Shown one piece after another: positions 47,282 through 56,370 of a stretch of DNA of 64,000 nucleotides (position 1 is the stretch's first letter; each line of letters starts with the position of its first letter). The stretch spans positions 62,001-126,000 of the forward strand of contig NZ_JAKCFA010000009.1 in assembly GCF_024198215.1 (NCBI RefSeq). Direction: 5' to 3'. The position numbers were made by a program, and so were the translations under genes. The notes beneath the pieces were generated by a model that was not told where the DNA came from, searched no databases, and saw only the letters and a program-made list of their open reading frames with translations. This DNA is from Myxococcus qinghaiensis. Lineage in GTDB: Bacteria > Myxococcota > Myxococcia > Myxococcales > Myxococcaceae.

Positions 47282-48631
47282 GTGAGCTTCCCGCACTCCG
47301 TCATCATCCCCTTCGACCCCTCCACCGTGGACGCCGCCTCCCACTTCGCCCGCGCCCTCGCCGGCCGCGCTGAAGTGGTCCTCGCCGGAGACGGCCAGCC
47401 GGACGTGGCTTCGAGGCCCGGGCTGCATGTGCTCAGCGTCCAGGGAGGCAAGGGCGCGTCCATCCGCGCGGCCCTGCCCCACGTGACGAGCGCGGTGACG
47501 GTGCTCCAGGACCCGGATGCGGCCTACGCGCCGGACGCCTACGAGTCGCTGATGGGCCCGCTCCAGGCGGACACCGCGGACGCCGTCTTCGGTCGCCGGG
47601 GCGCGCCGGGCCTGAAGCCGGAGCTGTGGGCCGAGCACGCCCTGGGCCAGATGACCCGCTTCGTCACGGATGTCGCGGTGAACGACCCGCTCAGCGGCGT
47701 GCGCGCGTTCCGCACGGAGGCCCTGCGCTCCGTCACCCTCACCAGCGACGACGACGCGGTGGACGCGGAGCTGGTGGTGAAGCTGGCCGCGCAGCTCTAC
47801 CGCCTCACCGAGGTCTCCCTGCCGCCGATGCAGGCCGTGCCCCGCCGCCCGCGCGCCGCGCGCCTGTCGCAGCTGCGCACGCTGATGCGCTACGCCACCG
47901 TGCGCGACGATGCGGACAACCAGCACGAGGGCTACACCACGCTGGAGCGCATGGACGGCGCCACCCACTACAACCAGTGGCTGGGCCGCCGCTTCCGCGC
48001 GCACCTGGGCCGCCGCGTGCTGGAGATTGGCGCCGGCATCGGCACGATTACCCGCGAGCTGGAGTCCGGCGCGGAGCTGCTCATCGCGCTGGAGGTCGAC
48101 CGCTTCTACGTCGACCGCCTGAAGAACCTCTTCCGGGGTCGCCCCCACGTCCGCCCGTACCTGTCCGACGTCGCCCTGGCGGACTGGGAGTCGCTCAAGC
48201 AGGAGCACCTGGACACCATCGTCCTCTCCAACGTGCTGGAGCACATCCCCGACGATGCGTCCGCGGTGCGCCGCTTCCGCCAGATTCTGGCGCCCGGAGG
48301 CCGGGTGCTCATCCTCGTCCCCGCGCTGGAGCAGCTGTTCGGCAGCATCGACGAGGCCGTGGGCCACTACCGCCGCTACACCCCCGCCACCCTGCGCGCC
48401 GTGCTGGAGGAGAATGGCTTCGTGGTGGAGAAGCTGGAGTGGATGAACCTGGTGGGCATGCCCGGCTGGTTCGTCAACAGCCGCCTCCTGCGCCGCCGCT
48501 CCGTGCCCAAGCTCCAGCTGAAAATCTACGACACGCTGGCCCCGCTGTTCGCCCGCGCCGAGGCGAACGTGAAGCTGCCGGTGGGCATGAGCCTCTTCGC
48601 CGTGGCCCGCGTCACCGGAGGCGAGGCGTGA
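47282..48631 (+). CDS. Fused family 2 glycosyltransferase / class I methyltransferase
   Basis: The 449-residue protein has an N-terminal DPM1-like GT2 domain (about 1-190): SVIIPFDPSTVDAASHF, GGKGASIRAAL, the metal motif in VLQDPDAAYAP and NDPLSGVRAFRTEAL. A C-terminal SAM methyltransferase domain (about 230-449) has RRVLEIGAGIGTITREL, IALEVDRFYVDRL and VLSNVLEHIPDDASAVRRF. The GT2 part is short and lacks the usual opening PxYNE segment. GTG 47282 is chosen at the start of the GT-like sequence. It is divergent from wzc and may make and methylate a lipid-linked sugar. Confidence 0.9.
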   Translation: MSFPHSVIIPFDPSTVDAASHFARALAGRAEVVLAGDGQPDVASRPGLHVLSVQGGKGASIRAALPHVTSAVTVLQDPDAAYAPDAYESLMGPLQADTADAVFGRRGAPGLKPELWAEHALGQMTRFVTDVAVNDPLSGVRAFRTEALRSVTLTSDDDAVDAELVVKLAAQLYRLTEVSLPPMQAVPRRPRAARLSQLRTLMRYATVRDDADNQHEGYTTLERMDGATHYNQWLGRRFRAHLGRRVLEIGAGIGTITRELESGAELLIALEVDRFYVDRLKNLFRGRPHVRPYLSDVALADWESLKQEHLDTIVLSNVLEHIPDDASAVRRFRQILAPGGRVLILVPALEQLFGSIDEAVGHYRRYTPATLRAVLEENGFVVEKLEWMNLVGMPGWFVNSRLLRRRSVPKLQLKIYDTLAPLFARAEANVKLPVGMSLFAVARVTGGEA

Positions 48632-48686
48632 GCCTCCCCGTCAGCCGCTCATCGACGACCCGGAACACCCCGAGGAGCGCCGCACC

Positions 48687-50387
48687 GTGAGCGTGGCGCC
48701 AGGACCCGCCACCGAGTCACAGCCCGCTTCGGAGTCCTCGGCTCCCGGCCCCACCGGGGCGCCTCTCCTGGCCTCCCGAGGCGCCCCTCGCGCGGTCTGG
48801 GTCGCCCTGGCGGCGCTGTATGTGTTGTTGTTTCCGTACCACCCCAGGCTGCGCTCGCCCAACGAGCTGTGTCGGCTCTGGCAGAGCATCGCGCTGGTGG
48901 AGCACGGCACTCTGGACATCAACCAGGTGCTGCGCGCCCGGGGCTATGTGGGCGACCTGTCCGTGAAGGACGGGAAGTACTACCCCAGCAAGGCTCCGCT
49001 GCTCTCGTTCGCCGCCGCGCCGGTGTACGCCGTGCTGCGCGCAGCCTCCGGCCCGGAGCCCGTGCCCGAAGTCCCGCTCGTCTTCTTCTCCCGCCTGTGG
49101 CTCACCGTGCTGCCCACCCTGGGCCTGCTGTGGTTGGTGCGGCGCTACCTGCATGCCTGCCTGTCGGCGCCCGTCGCGGACGCCCTCACCGTGACGTACG
49201 GCCTGGGCTCGCTGGCGTTCAGCTATTCGCTGTTGTTCATGAGCCACCAGACGACGGCGGTGCTGCTCTTCGCCGGCTTCTTCGCGCTGTGGCGCTGCGC
49301 GCGCGGGGAGTGGCGCGAGCGGGGCTACCTCCTCGCGGGCGCGTGCGCCGGCGCCACGGTGGCGGCGGAGTACACCGGCGCGCTGGGCGTCCTCGGGCTG
49401 GTGCTGTACGCCACGCTCACCTTCCTCTTCCGTGACGCCCCGGCCCGCGAGCGCTGGAAGGGCCTGGGCCGCGCCGCCGCGCTCGCCACGCTGGGCGCGC
49501 TGCCCTTCGTGCTGGCGCTGATGGCGTACCACCAGGCCACCTTTGGCCACCCGCTGACCAGCGGGTACAAGTACCTCAACGACTCCGGCTACCAGCCGTG
49601 GCACCTGGGCGGCTTCCTGGGCATCCGCACGCCGGACCCGCGCGCCTTCACCCTGTCGCTCGTGTCGCCGCTGCGCGGGCTGTTCACCCTCGCGCCGTTC
49701 CTGCTGCTGGCCATTCCCGGCCTGACCCGGCTCAGCTTCCGTCGCGGCGCGGACGCCCTGGCCGAACCCCGCGCCCTGGCGTGGATGACGGCGGCGCTCG
49801 TCGCCGGCTACCTCTACTTCACGTCCTCCTTCTCCTATGACTCCTGGGGTTGGACGACGGGCCCGCGCCACCTCACCGGGCTGATTCCCTTCCTCCTGCT
49901 GCCCGCGGGCCTGTGGCTGGAGCGGCTGCGCACGGGCGGGCGGACGTGGGCCCTGGGTATCGCGGCCATGCTGTGCGGGGCAGCCATCCTCACCACGGGC
50001 CTGGCCACCTTCGTCAATTACATCCCAGACGATGTGTCGAACGTCCTGGGAGGTCTGACATTGCCCCTGCTGAGCGCGGGCTTCTACCCGCCCTCCGTGC
50101 TCTCCTTCCTGGGCGTCCCCCAGCCAATCGCTGGCATCCTGTTCCTGGGTGCACTTGGCGGTGTAACACTTTGGGTCCTCGCGGTGCTGGCGACGTCTCC
50201 TGGACGGCGCGGCCCCACCCTGGCGGCGCTCGGCTCCGGGCTCGCGACGCTGCTCCTCCTGGCCACCCTGCACCACGGCTTCACCCGGGACGATGACGCG
50301 GACCATAAAGCCACCCAATTCCTGAAATCCGTGTGGCTCGCACCTCCCAGCGGGGCAGTGTCCTTCTGGCCCCACCAGGGTCGTTAG
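48687..50387 (+). CDS. Polytopic membrane protein, GT-C/PMT-like glycosyltransferase candidate
   Basis: The 566-residue protein has about a dozen hydrophobic segments after a 35-residue Pro/Ser-rich N-terminus. Its topology and an early loop (YHPRLRSPNELCRLWQSIAL; GKYYPSKAPLLSFAAAPVYA) recall polyprenyl-phosphate-sugar-dependent GT-C enzymes (GT39/GT83), which work on the periplasmic side. The loop has acidic residues, but no classical DD/DE pair is obvious, so the activity is uncertain. The GTG start has GAGGAG eight bases upstream. With the upstream DPM1-like fusion, which could make the lipid-linked donor, it would form a logical pair. Confidence 0.75.
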   Translation: MSVAPGPATESQPASESSAPGPTGAPLLASRGAPRAVWVALAALYVLLFPYHPRLRSPNELCRLWQSIALVEHGTLDINQVLRARGYVGDLSVKDGKYYPSKAPLLSFAAAPVYAVLRAASGPEPVPEVPLVFFSRLWLTVLPTLGLLWLVRRYLHACLSAPVADALTVTYGLGSLAFSYSLLFMSHQTTAVLLFAGFFALWRCARGEWRERGYLLAGACAGATVAAEYTGALGVLGLVLYATLTFLFRDAPARERWKGLGRAAALATLGALPFVLALMAYHQATFGHPLTSGYKYLNDSGYQPWHLGGFLGIRTPDPRAFTLSLVSPLRGLFTLAPFLLLAIPGLTRLSFRRGADALAEPRALAWMTAALVAGYLYFTSSFSYDSWGWTTGPRHLTGLIPFLLLPAGLWLERLRTGGRTWALGIAAMLCGAAILTTGLATFVNYIPDDVSNVLGGLTLPLLSAGFYPPSVLSFLGVPQPIAGILFLGALGGVTLWVLAVLATSPGRRGPTLAALGSGLATLLLLATLHHGFTRDDDADHKATQFLKSVWLAPPSGAVSFWPHQGR

Positions 50388-50468
50388 CGCTTCGGGACTT
50401 TCAAGCTTCATCGCGATTTCAGCGAATCACAGACGTACAAGCAGACCTGGCATGGGTGGGAAACGCCC

Positions 50469-50489
50469 TCGCAACTTTTGCGATGTCCG
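50469..50489 (+). repeat. Overlapping alternative hairpins upstream of minor-pilin operon
   Basis: TCGCAACTTTTGCGA (50469-50483) is a perfect 6-base inverted repeat with a 3-base loop. Its right arm also pairs with CGCAAA downstream (TTTGCG-ATGTC-CGCAAA). The two pairings exclude each other. The site lies in the 255-base gap before the PilX-like gene. It could be an operator, the end of the preceding transcript or a switchable leader; there is no T run. Confidence 0.35.
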
Positions 50490-50642
50490 CAAAGGCTTGT
50501 CAGCCCAGGCGCGTCAGCGTTCACCCAGCGTCAAAGACAAACGGCCGGGAACATTGGCGCGAGGGCTCCCGGAAAGCAGGCCCACGACTTGCTCAGGTGC
50601 ACCCCGGCATTCGTCCCGCCGCGCGTCGGCAAGGAGCCGTTG

Positions 50643-51362
50643 GTGCGTCCCCCGTCCGTCATTCCGATGTCGCGAAACCTCCGCCATGCCTCCCGGGGCA
50701 TGGCGCTGTTGATGGCCCTGGGCATCATCGCCTTCATCAGCGCCGCCGTCGTCGTCTCCCTTCGCAAGGTGGCGGCGGAGAGCGCGCTGCAGGCCCAGGA
50801 GCGCCGCAACCGCGAGGCCCACTTCGCCGCCGAGGCGGGACTGGCCGAAGCCCGGGAGACGGTGCGGCTGCTGCTCGGAGGCAACCGCAGCTTCGGACCT
50901 GTCTTCCTCGCGCTGGGCAACGCCTACAACAACACGGGACTCAATGGCTACGTCCAGGGTGAGGCGGGCCTGCCCAGCACCGCCGCCGTCCCCTGGTACG
51001 AGGTCATCGGCTGGACGCCCTACTCGCTGGCGGCCGCGTCCTCCGGGACGGCCATCGACTCGGACATCGCCGCCGCCAACCAGGAGCTGACCGGCCCGGA
51101 CGGCACGCGCATCTTCGACTACCCCACCCAGGAGCGACTCTTCTACCGGGTCTTCCTGGTCGACGACAACGAGAGCGACGGCAACCGCACCACTGACAGC
51201 AACAACCGGGTCTGGCTGGTGGCCGTGGGTGAGGTCCGGGGTCGCGACAACACCCAACCCCAGCGCGTCATCATCCGCGCCCTCATCACCAGCGGCCTGG
51301 GCGCCGGCGGCAGCTGCAGCCCCGAGGACGCCAACGGCTCCGCCAACAACGGCGAGTGCTGA
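50643..51362 (+). CDS. pilX: PilX-like minor pilin
   Basis: PilX-type minor pilins help prime type IV pilus assembly together with PilY1. The 239-residue protein has a prepilin-like N-terminus SRGMALLMALGIIAFISAAV: a basic leader ending in Gly, then a hydrophobic helix lacking Glu at +5, as in PilX/GspK-type proteins. EAHFAAEAGLAEARE is typical of the PilX N-terminal helix. GTG 50643 is preceded by AAGGAG at 6-base spacing; ATG 50667 would give a shorter leader. It starts a five-gene plus-strand pilin operon, 44 bases before pilY1. Confidence 0.85.
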   Translation: MRPPSVIPMSRNLRHASRGMALLMALGIIAFISAAVVVSLRKVAAESALQAQERRNREAHFAAEAGLAEARETVRLLLGGNRSFGPVFLALGNAYNNTGLNGYVQGEAGLPSTAAVPWYEVIGWTPYSLAAASSGTAIDSDIAAANQELTGPDGTRIFDYPTQERLFYRVFLVDDNESDGNRTTDSNNRVWLVAVGEVRGRDNTQPQRVIIRALITSGLGAGGSCSPEDANGSANNGEC

Positions 51363-51406
51363 CCCCTTCTCTCTTCCTTTCCGCTCCCTACCCCAGGACT
51401 CCCGCC

Positions 51407-54400
51407 ATGCCGCGCTTCAGCAGCCTCATCATCGCCGCGCTGGCCCTCACCGTCCCCCTGGCGGCAGTCGCCCAGGACGGAGGGACCGCCTCCTACAACC
51501 CCTGCATCGACACCACGGGCGAAGACAAACAGCCTCCCTTCACCGCGGATGCCGGCACCCCCAGCGCCATCATCCTGACGCCTGACGGGAAGCTGCGGCT
51601 CAACACCAACCGCAGCGTGCTGGACCCGGAGCGAATCATCCTCCCGTTCGACCAGGAGCTGGAGGCGCTCATCGTCCACGACAACGCCGGCGGTGGCGCC
51701 TCCAACACCCTGGGCTGGTTCTATTACGACGACCTCGTGAATGGCGGGTACATCGACGTCAAGCTCCCCGAGGACAACAACGACGACGTCCTGCTCGACA
51801 GGGACAACAACGGCGTGCCGGACTTCCACGAGGACCTCTACAACCTGAGTCCCAACCGGTACATCGGCCTGGGGCCCCGCTGTGGCGGCCAGGCGAAGAC
51901 CTTCGTCCACAAGCGGCCCGACGGCACCAACGTCACCCTGCGCGAGCCGGACCTGCTCACCGGCCCGTGCAACGCCCCCACCAGCTACACCGCCACGGGA
52001 GGGCCCCGTCGCTGGCCCGACGGCGGCGCGTATGGCGCCAAGCCGGGGGGAGGCGTCGTGGGCCGCAAGGTGGCGGACTACGCCAGCGCGCTGCTGAACA
52101 ACGATGACTACATGAAGGCGAGCACCTCCGTGCTCGACCTCGTCAACGAGTACTTCAGTGACAGGGGCCTGTTCCCCCACATCCCCAACCTGCTCGAGCC
52201 GCGCGCGGCGGAGAACGGCTTCGGAGGCATTGGCAAGCTCATCTATCTGGCCACGGACGATGACGGCAACCACTGCCCCAATGGAAGCACGTTGGGCGAT
52301 TCACCCTTCGCGGAGTGCTTCCAGCCGCGCTTCGCCTACAGCGAAATCAACGGCGTGAGGACTCAGGTGGGTCCCATCTGGGACAGGCCTTCGGGCGGCG
52401 CCGAGGACGGCCTGCCGGACTACAAGGCCAGCGCCTTCGACAATCAGGGCCTGCTCATCCCCGGGAAGAACCCGCAGGCCGCGCCCAGCGAGGAGGACCG
52501 TCGGCAGAAGATGGGTCGCATCGAGGGCGGGCGGGAAATCGTCTTCTTCCTCGTCACCTACGTGGAGCAGGTCTACGGCGACGCCACGGACACCTGCTTC
52601 ATGACCGAGACGATAACGCGTCCCGATGGCACCACGCGCCTGCAGTGCAACCTGTGGGGGCACGGCGACATCAACGTCGTCTTCACGAAGACGCTGCTCA
52701 ACCTGGACCTGCACCAGACCGAGGGCAACGTCGTCACCACCAAGGAGCTGAGGGGCGGCTGGCTGGACAGCGTCGCCTACACGCGGCTGCGCACGCCCGC
52801 GTATGGAGACGTCCGGTTCAACTCGACCCAGACTCAGACCGTCCATTCCTACTTCCAGCGCGCCGCCCACACGCTGGTGGGCGCCCCGGTCGACAACCCC
52901 CGCGTCTGGATTCTGGGGTGGGAAGACCAGAACTCGGGCGGCAACCGCACCTACGACGACACCGTCATCCTCATCAACAAGCAGAACAACGGCACGTTCA
53001 AGTCGGACATCGTGTCCAGCATCTCGCTCGACGTGGCGCAGGACTACACCATCACCTCCGTCGAGATGACCATCGACGACACGCCGTACCACAACGTCAA
53101 TGGCCAGCAGGCCGACTGCAGTCCCAACATCAACCTGCCCAAGCCCGACGGCAGCGGGACGTACCAGCCGCGGCCCCAAATCACCTATCAGGTGTCGCTC
53201 GACTGCAAGATGTGCGTGGACCGCTGCGAGACGACCAACCCCGACTTCCAGCCCAATCCCAATCCGTCCTGGGTGACGGTGCCCTTCCCGGACGCGCAGG
53301 CCACGCCGGGCTCGCGGGTCAACCTCACCCGGACAATCAACGACTTCCTGGAGCGCGGCTACACCGGCTCGCAGCTGTGCTGGCGCGCCATCTTCGAAAG
53401 CCCCGGTGAGTCCTGCCAGCCGACCATCTCCAACGTCAACATCTCCTACAAGGCGCAGAAGGCGGGCCAGTACGGCCGCGCCTCCGTGCTGCCCGTGGCG
53501 AACACCATCATCTTCGGCCTGTCGGAGACCCCGGGCCGCACCTGGTACTCGCCCGACCCCTGGTACGAGAACTCACCGTCCCCCTCGAACCGGCTCTACC
53601 CGTCCTACCGCATCTATGACCGGCGCCTGGATGTGTCGGAGCGCGGCCACGTGTACCTGCGCCGCCTCTATGAGCCGGAGAACCCCTCCAGCCAGAACAG
53701 CGCATCGGACGACTGGGACCAGTGGAACGCGGGCGACCGGCTCAACCACTTCATCCGGACGACCCTCCCCACGGAGCGCAAGCTCTACACCACGCAGCCT
53801 GGCGCCACCACGCCGGCGCGAGCCACGCTGGAGGGCCTGTCCGCGGAACCCAACAACTCCAGCCCGCTGTTCCCCACCGCGCCGAACTCCACCGACGAGA
53901 CGAAGAACTTCTGCGCCGACTCGCTCGCCGGTCGCTATGACCTGAACCAGGATGGCCTCTGCAACCAGCTTGACCGCAACACCCTGCGCAACTGGGTCTA
54001 CGGCTGGGAGATCAACAGGTTCACCACCGCCCCGGGCGGAGAGCCTGTCACGCGGCGCACCTGGCCCATGGGCGGCATCAACCTGTCGACGGCGGCCATC
54101 GTCGGGCCGGCCAGCGAGCCCACCTGGGTGAAGCGCGCGTCGCCCAACGAGCAGGAGGCCTTCCGCAGCAACACCTTCATCGGGAACAACGCCCTGAAGA
54201 ACCGGGACGCGGTGGCCTTCATCGGCAGCACCACGGGCTACCTGCATGCGCTGTCCCTGGGAGAGCTGCGCTCGGGAGATGACACCTGCACCAGCTTCAA
54301 GGACTTCCGAGGCTACTTCGCCCACTCCACGGGTTGCTCGTCCTCGCGCGAGTACGGCACGGGGGATGAGCTGTATGCGTACCTGCCCGGCAAGCTCCTG

Positions 54401-55849
54401 CGCTTCTTCGCGGAGAACTACGTGCGCGGGCAGGACAAGACGAAGCGCGCCACGGTGGATGCCTCGCCGGCGGTGGCGGCGGTGGACCTGCGCTCGGACA
54501 CCGAATACACGGCCGACAAGGGCCACAACCCCTCGACGGGCAACATGTGGAAGCTGAGCACGGCCCCTGGGGACCGCCTGGGTGCCAAGACGGTGCTCGT
54601 CACCCCCACCGGCCCCCGGCAGAGCGTCTTCTTCGCGCTGGACGTCACCCGGCCCGCGGAGACGGCCGACGGCTACCCGGGGGTCCTCTGGGAGTTCGAC
54701 GCGCAGCGAGACCGCTTCACGACGGGCAACAGCGGCGGCGTCCCCTGCTCCACCGTGTCCGCCTCCTGCCTGCCGCTGGAGGAGCTCTTCACCGCCTACC
54801 GGCCGGACACCGCTGGCTCGCGCCACAATCCCCTCCTGGTGCGCATGGACTTCGGCACGGCGAGCGGCAAGAAGTGGGTGGCGGGCTTCGCGAGCGACTA
54901 CACGCCCAAGCAGTACGGCGGGCAGTCCACCCGCGCCGCGCTCTACCTCATCGACGTGAAGACGGGGCTCCCCGTCCAGCTGGCGTCGACCGTGACGGGA
55001 ATCCAGCAGCGCAGGAGGATGGCGGGCGTCGTCGTCCTGGGCGACGAGGGCGAGGGCATTGGCAGTGCACCCGTGGCCATCGACGCCGACAACGACAGCA
55101 ACTACGACGTCATCTATGTGGCCACCACGAAGGGCCGCGTCTTCCGCGTCAACCTGCGGGACGTGAACGCGTCCCGAGACCTGGGCAAGGTCATTGGCGC
55201 GTGTGTCATCGCGGATGCCCGCAATGACCGCGACCCGGCCACCAACGCCAAGGTGCGCAACGCCGACCAGCAGAGCATCTACTCCAACATCGCCGTGACG
55301 CAGGAGCGCACCGGCGCGGGCACGTCCGTGCGCATCTTCGTGGGCACGGGCAACAACCCGGACGACGACAACGAGGTCGCCGACCAGGACCCGCGTCCGC
55401 GCTACCACGTCATGGCCTTCAACGACCCGAACCCGCTGAGCGCCAACTGCACGGGCAAGAGCGTCGCGTGGGTGCGGGAGCTGGACGAGCGGCAGGTGGT
55501 CTGGGGCGGCGTCACGGTGGACGACGAAGGCACCGTGCACACGGCCACCGCGGTGGGCACGTCCGCCAACCTGTGCAGCCTCGACGCGGACGAGAGCGGA
55601 CGGATGTATGCCTACAGCGCCACTTCCGGCACGCCCACGGCGGACAGCGGCAAGAGCCTGGAGGGCCATGGCCTCACGCAGCCGGTGGCCTTCGACAAGC
55701 GCGTCTTCTTCCAGGGCACCAACGGCATCACCAGCACCGGCGCCGGCAAGCAGTTCAACAACGAGACGGGCACCGGCAACGGCAGCACGTCCCGCACGCT
55801 CATCTGGGACGTGAGGCCGGGCGGCAACATCCAGGGAATCATCCCGTGA
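51407..55849 (+). CDS. pilY1: PilY1-like type IV pilus tip adhesin
   Basis: PilY1 caps type IV pili, primes assembly and mediates adhesion and retraction control. The 1480-residue protein has a Sec signal (MPRFSSLIIAALALTVPLAA, then VAQ). The variable N-terminal half has many Asp/Asn-rich loops, including DRDNNGVPD (131-139) and DLNQDGLCN (845-853), which look like calcium-binding sites. The C-terminal beta-propeller (from about 940) includes TTGYLHALSLGELRSGDD, SVFFALDVTRP and the family calcium loop DADNDSNYD (1226-1234). I see no clear von Willebrand A domain. ATG 51407 is chosen at the signal peptide. Confidence 0.95.
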   Translation: MPRFSSLIIAALALTVPLAAVAQDGGTASYNPCIDTTGEDKQPPFTADAGTPSAIILTPDGKLRLNTNRSVLDPERIILPFDQELEALIVHDNAGGGASNTLGWFYYDDLVNGGYIDVKLPEDNNDDVLLDRDNNGVPDFHEDLYNLSPNRYIGLGPRCGGQAKTFVHKRPDGTNVTLREPDLLTGPCNAPTSYTATGGPRRWPDGGAYGAKPGGGVVGRKVADYASALLNNDDYMKASTSVLDLVNEYFSDRGLFPHIPNLLEPRAAENGFGGIGKLIYLATDDDGNHCPNGSTLGDSPFAECFQPRFAYSEINGVRTQVGPIWDRPSGGAEDGLPDYKASAFDNQGLLIPGKNPQAAPSEEDRRQKMGRIEGGREIVFFLVTYVEQVYGDATDTCFMTETITRPDGTTRLQCNLWGHGDINVVFTKTLLNLDLHQTEGNVVTTKELRGGWLDSVAYTRLRTPAYGDVRFNSTQTQTVHSYFQRAAHTLVGAPVDNPRVWILGWEDQNSGGNRTYDDTVILINKQNNGTFKSDIVSSISLDVAQDYTITSVEMTIDDTPYHNVNGQQADCSPNINLPKPDGSGTYQPRPQITYQVSLDCKMCVDRCETTNPDFQPNPNPSWVTVPFPDAQATPGSRVNLTRTINDFLERGYTGSQLCWRAIFESPGESCQPTISNVNISYKAQKAGQYGRASVLPVANTIIFGLSETPGRTWYSPDPWYENSPSPSNRLYPSYRIYDRRLDVSERGHVYLRRLYEPENPSSQNSASDDWDQWNAGDRLNHFIRTTLPTERKLYTTQPGATTPARATLEGLSAEPNNSSPLFPTAPNSTDETKNFCADSLAGRYDLNQDGLCNQLDRNTLRNWVYGWEINRFTTAPGGEPVTRRTWPMGGINLSTAAIVGPASEPTWVKRASPNEQEAFRSNTFIGNNALKNRDAVAFIGSTTGYLHALSLGELRSGDDTCTSFKDFRGYFAHSTGCSSSREYGTGDELYAYLPGKLLRFFAENYVRGQDKTKRATVDASPAVAAVDLRSDTEYTADKGHNPSTGNMWKLSTAPGDRLGAKTVLVTPTGPRQSVFFALDVTRPAETADGYPGVLWEFDAQRDRFTTGNSGGVPCSTVSASCLPLEELFTAYRPDTAGSRHNPLLVRMDFGTASGKKWVAGFASDYTPKQYGGQSTRAALYLIDVKTGLPVQLASTVTGIQQRRRMAGVVVLGDEGEGIGSAPVAIDADNDSNYDVIYVATTKGRVFRVNLRDVNASRDLGKVIGACVIADARNDRDPATNAKVRNADQQSIYSNIAVTQERTGAGTSVRIFVGTGNNPDDDNEVADQDPRPRYHVMAFNDPNPLSANCTGKSVAWVRELDERQVVWGGVTVDDEGTVHTATAVGTSANLCSLDADESGRMYAYSATSGTPTADSGKSLEGHGLTQPVAFDKRVFFQGTNGITSTGAGKQFNNETGTGNGSTSRTLIWDVRPGGNIQGIIP

Positions 55850-55857
55850 GGACCTTC

Positions 55858-56370
55858 ATGTTCGCGTCACGACGCACGCACCGGGGCGTCACCCTGCTGG
55901 AGGCCATGGCCACCATGACGGTGGTGGTGTTCGGCATCCTCGGGGTGGCGCTCGCGGTGCTCGCCTCCGCCAAGCAGAACCGCCGCAACCTCATCCAGGC
56001 CCAGGCGGGCCTCATCGCGGAGCAGGAGCTGGAGCGCATCTCCGCCATGAAGTGCGTCACCCCGGCCCCGGCCCGGCCCTGCGCCAACATCGAGGCGCTG
56101 GACCGCCAGACACGTCCGGTGTGGTGGAGCTCCAATGGCACGCCCCGGGACGTCCTCCCCGGCGCGGGAGACCCCATCCGCCTGAAGTACGACGTCGCCG
56201 TGGACGTGGACCCGCCCATGGAGGGCGAGGAGCGAGGCTCACCCCAGCTCGTCCGCGTCGTCGCCAGCCAGACGCTGCTCAACGTCGTCAACGTGCGCGT
56301 CACGGTGAGCTGGCTGGACCCCGACGCGGGCCGCCGCGCCGTGGCCCTGCAGACACGGATGTCACCATGA
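55858..56370 (+). CDS. pilV: PilV-like minor pilin
   Basis: The 170-residue protein has a class III prepilin signal, RRTHRGVTLLEAMATMTVVV: cleavage after Gly and Glu at +5, followed by a hydrophobic helix. EQELERISAM is typical of PilV. ATG 55858 has GAGG six bases upstream; GTG 55846 would overlap the pilY1 stop. Its stop overlaps pilW (ATGA), so assembly components are cotranslated. Confidence 0.92.
   Translation: MFASRRTHRGVTLLEAMATMTVVVFGILGVALAVLASAKQNRRNLIQAQAGLIAEQELERISAMKCVTPAPARPCANIEALDRQTRPVWWSSNGTPRDVLPGAGDPIRLKYDVAVDVDPPMEGEERGSPQLVRVVASQTLLNVVNVRVTVSWLDPDAGRRAVALQTRMSP

Noticed and set aside
53573-55669. 698-codon minus-strand open frame inside pilY1
   Set aside because: Antisense to the conserved PilY1 propeller; no start signal and Val/Arg/His-rich composition.
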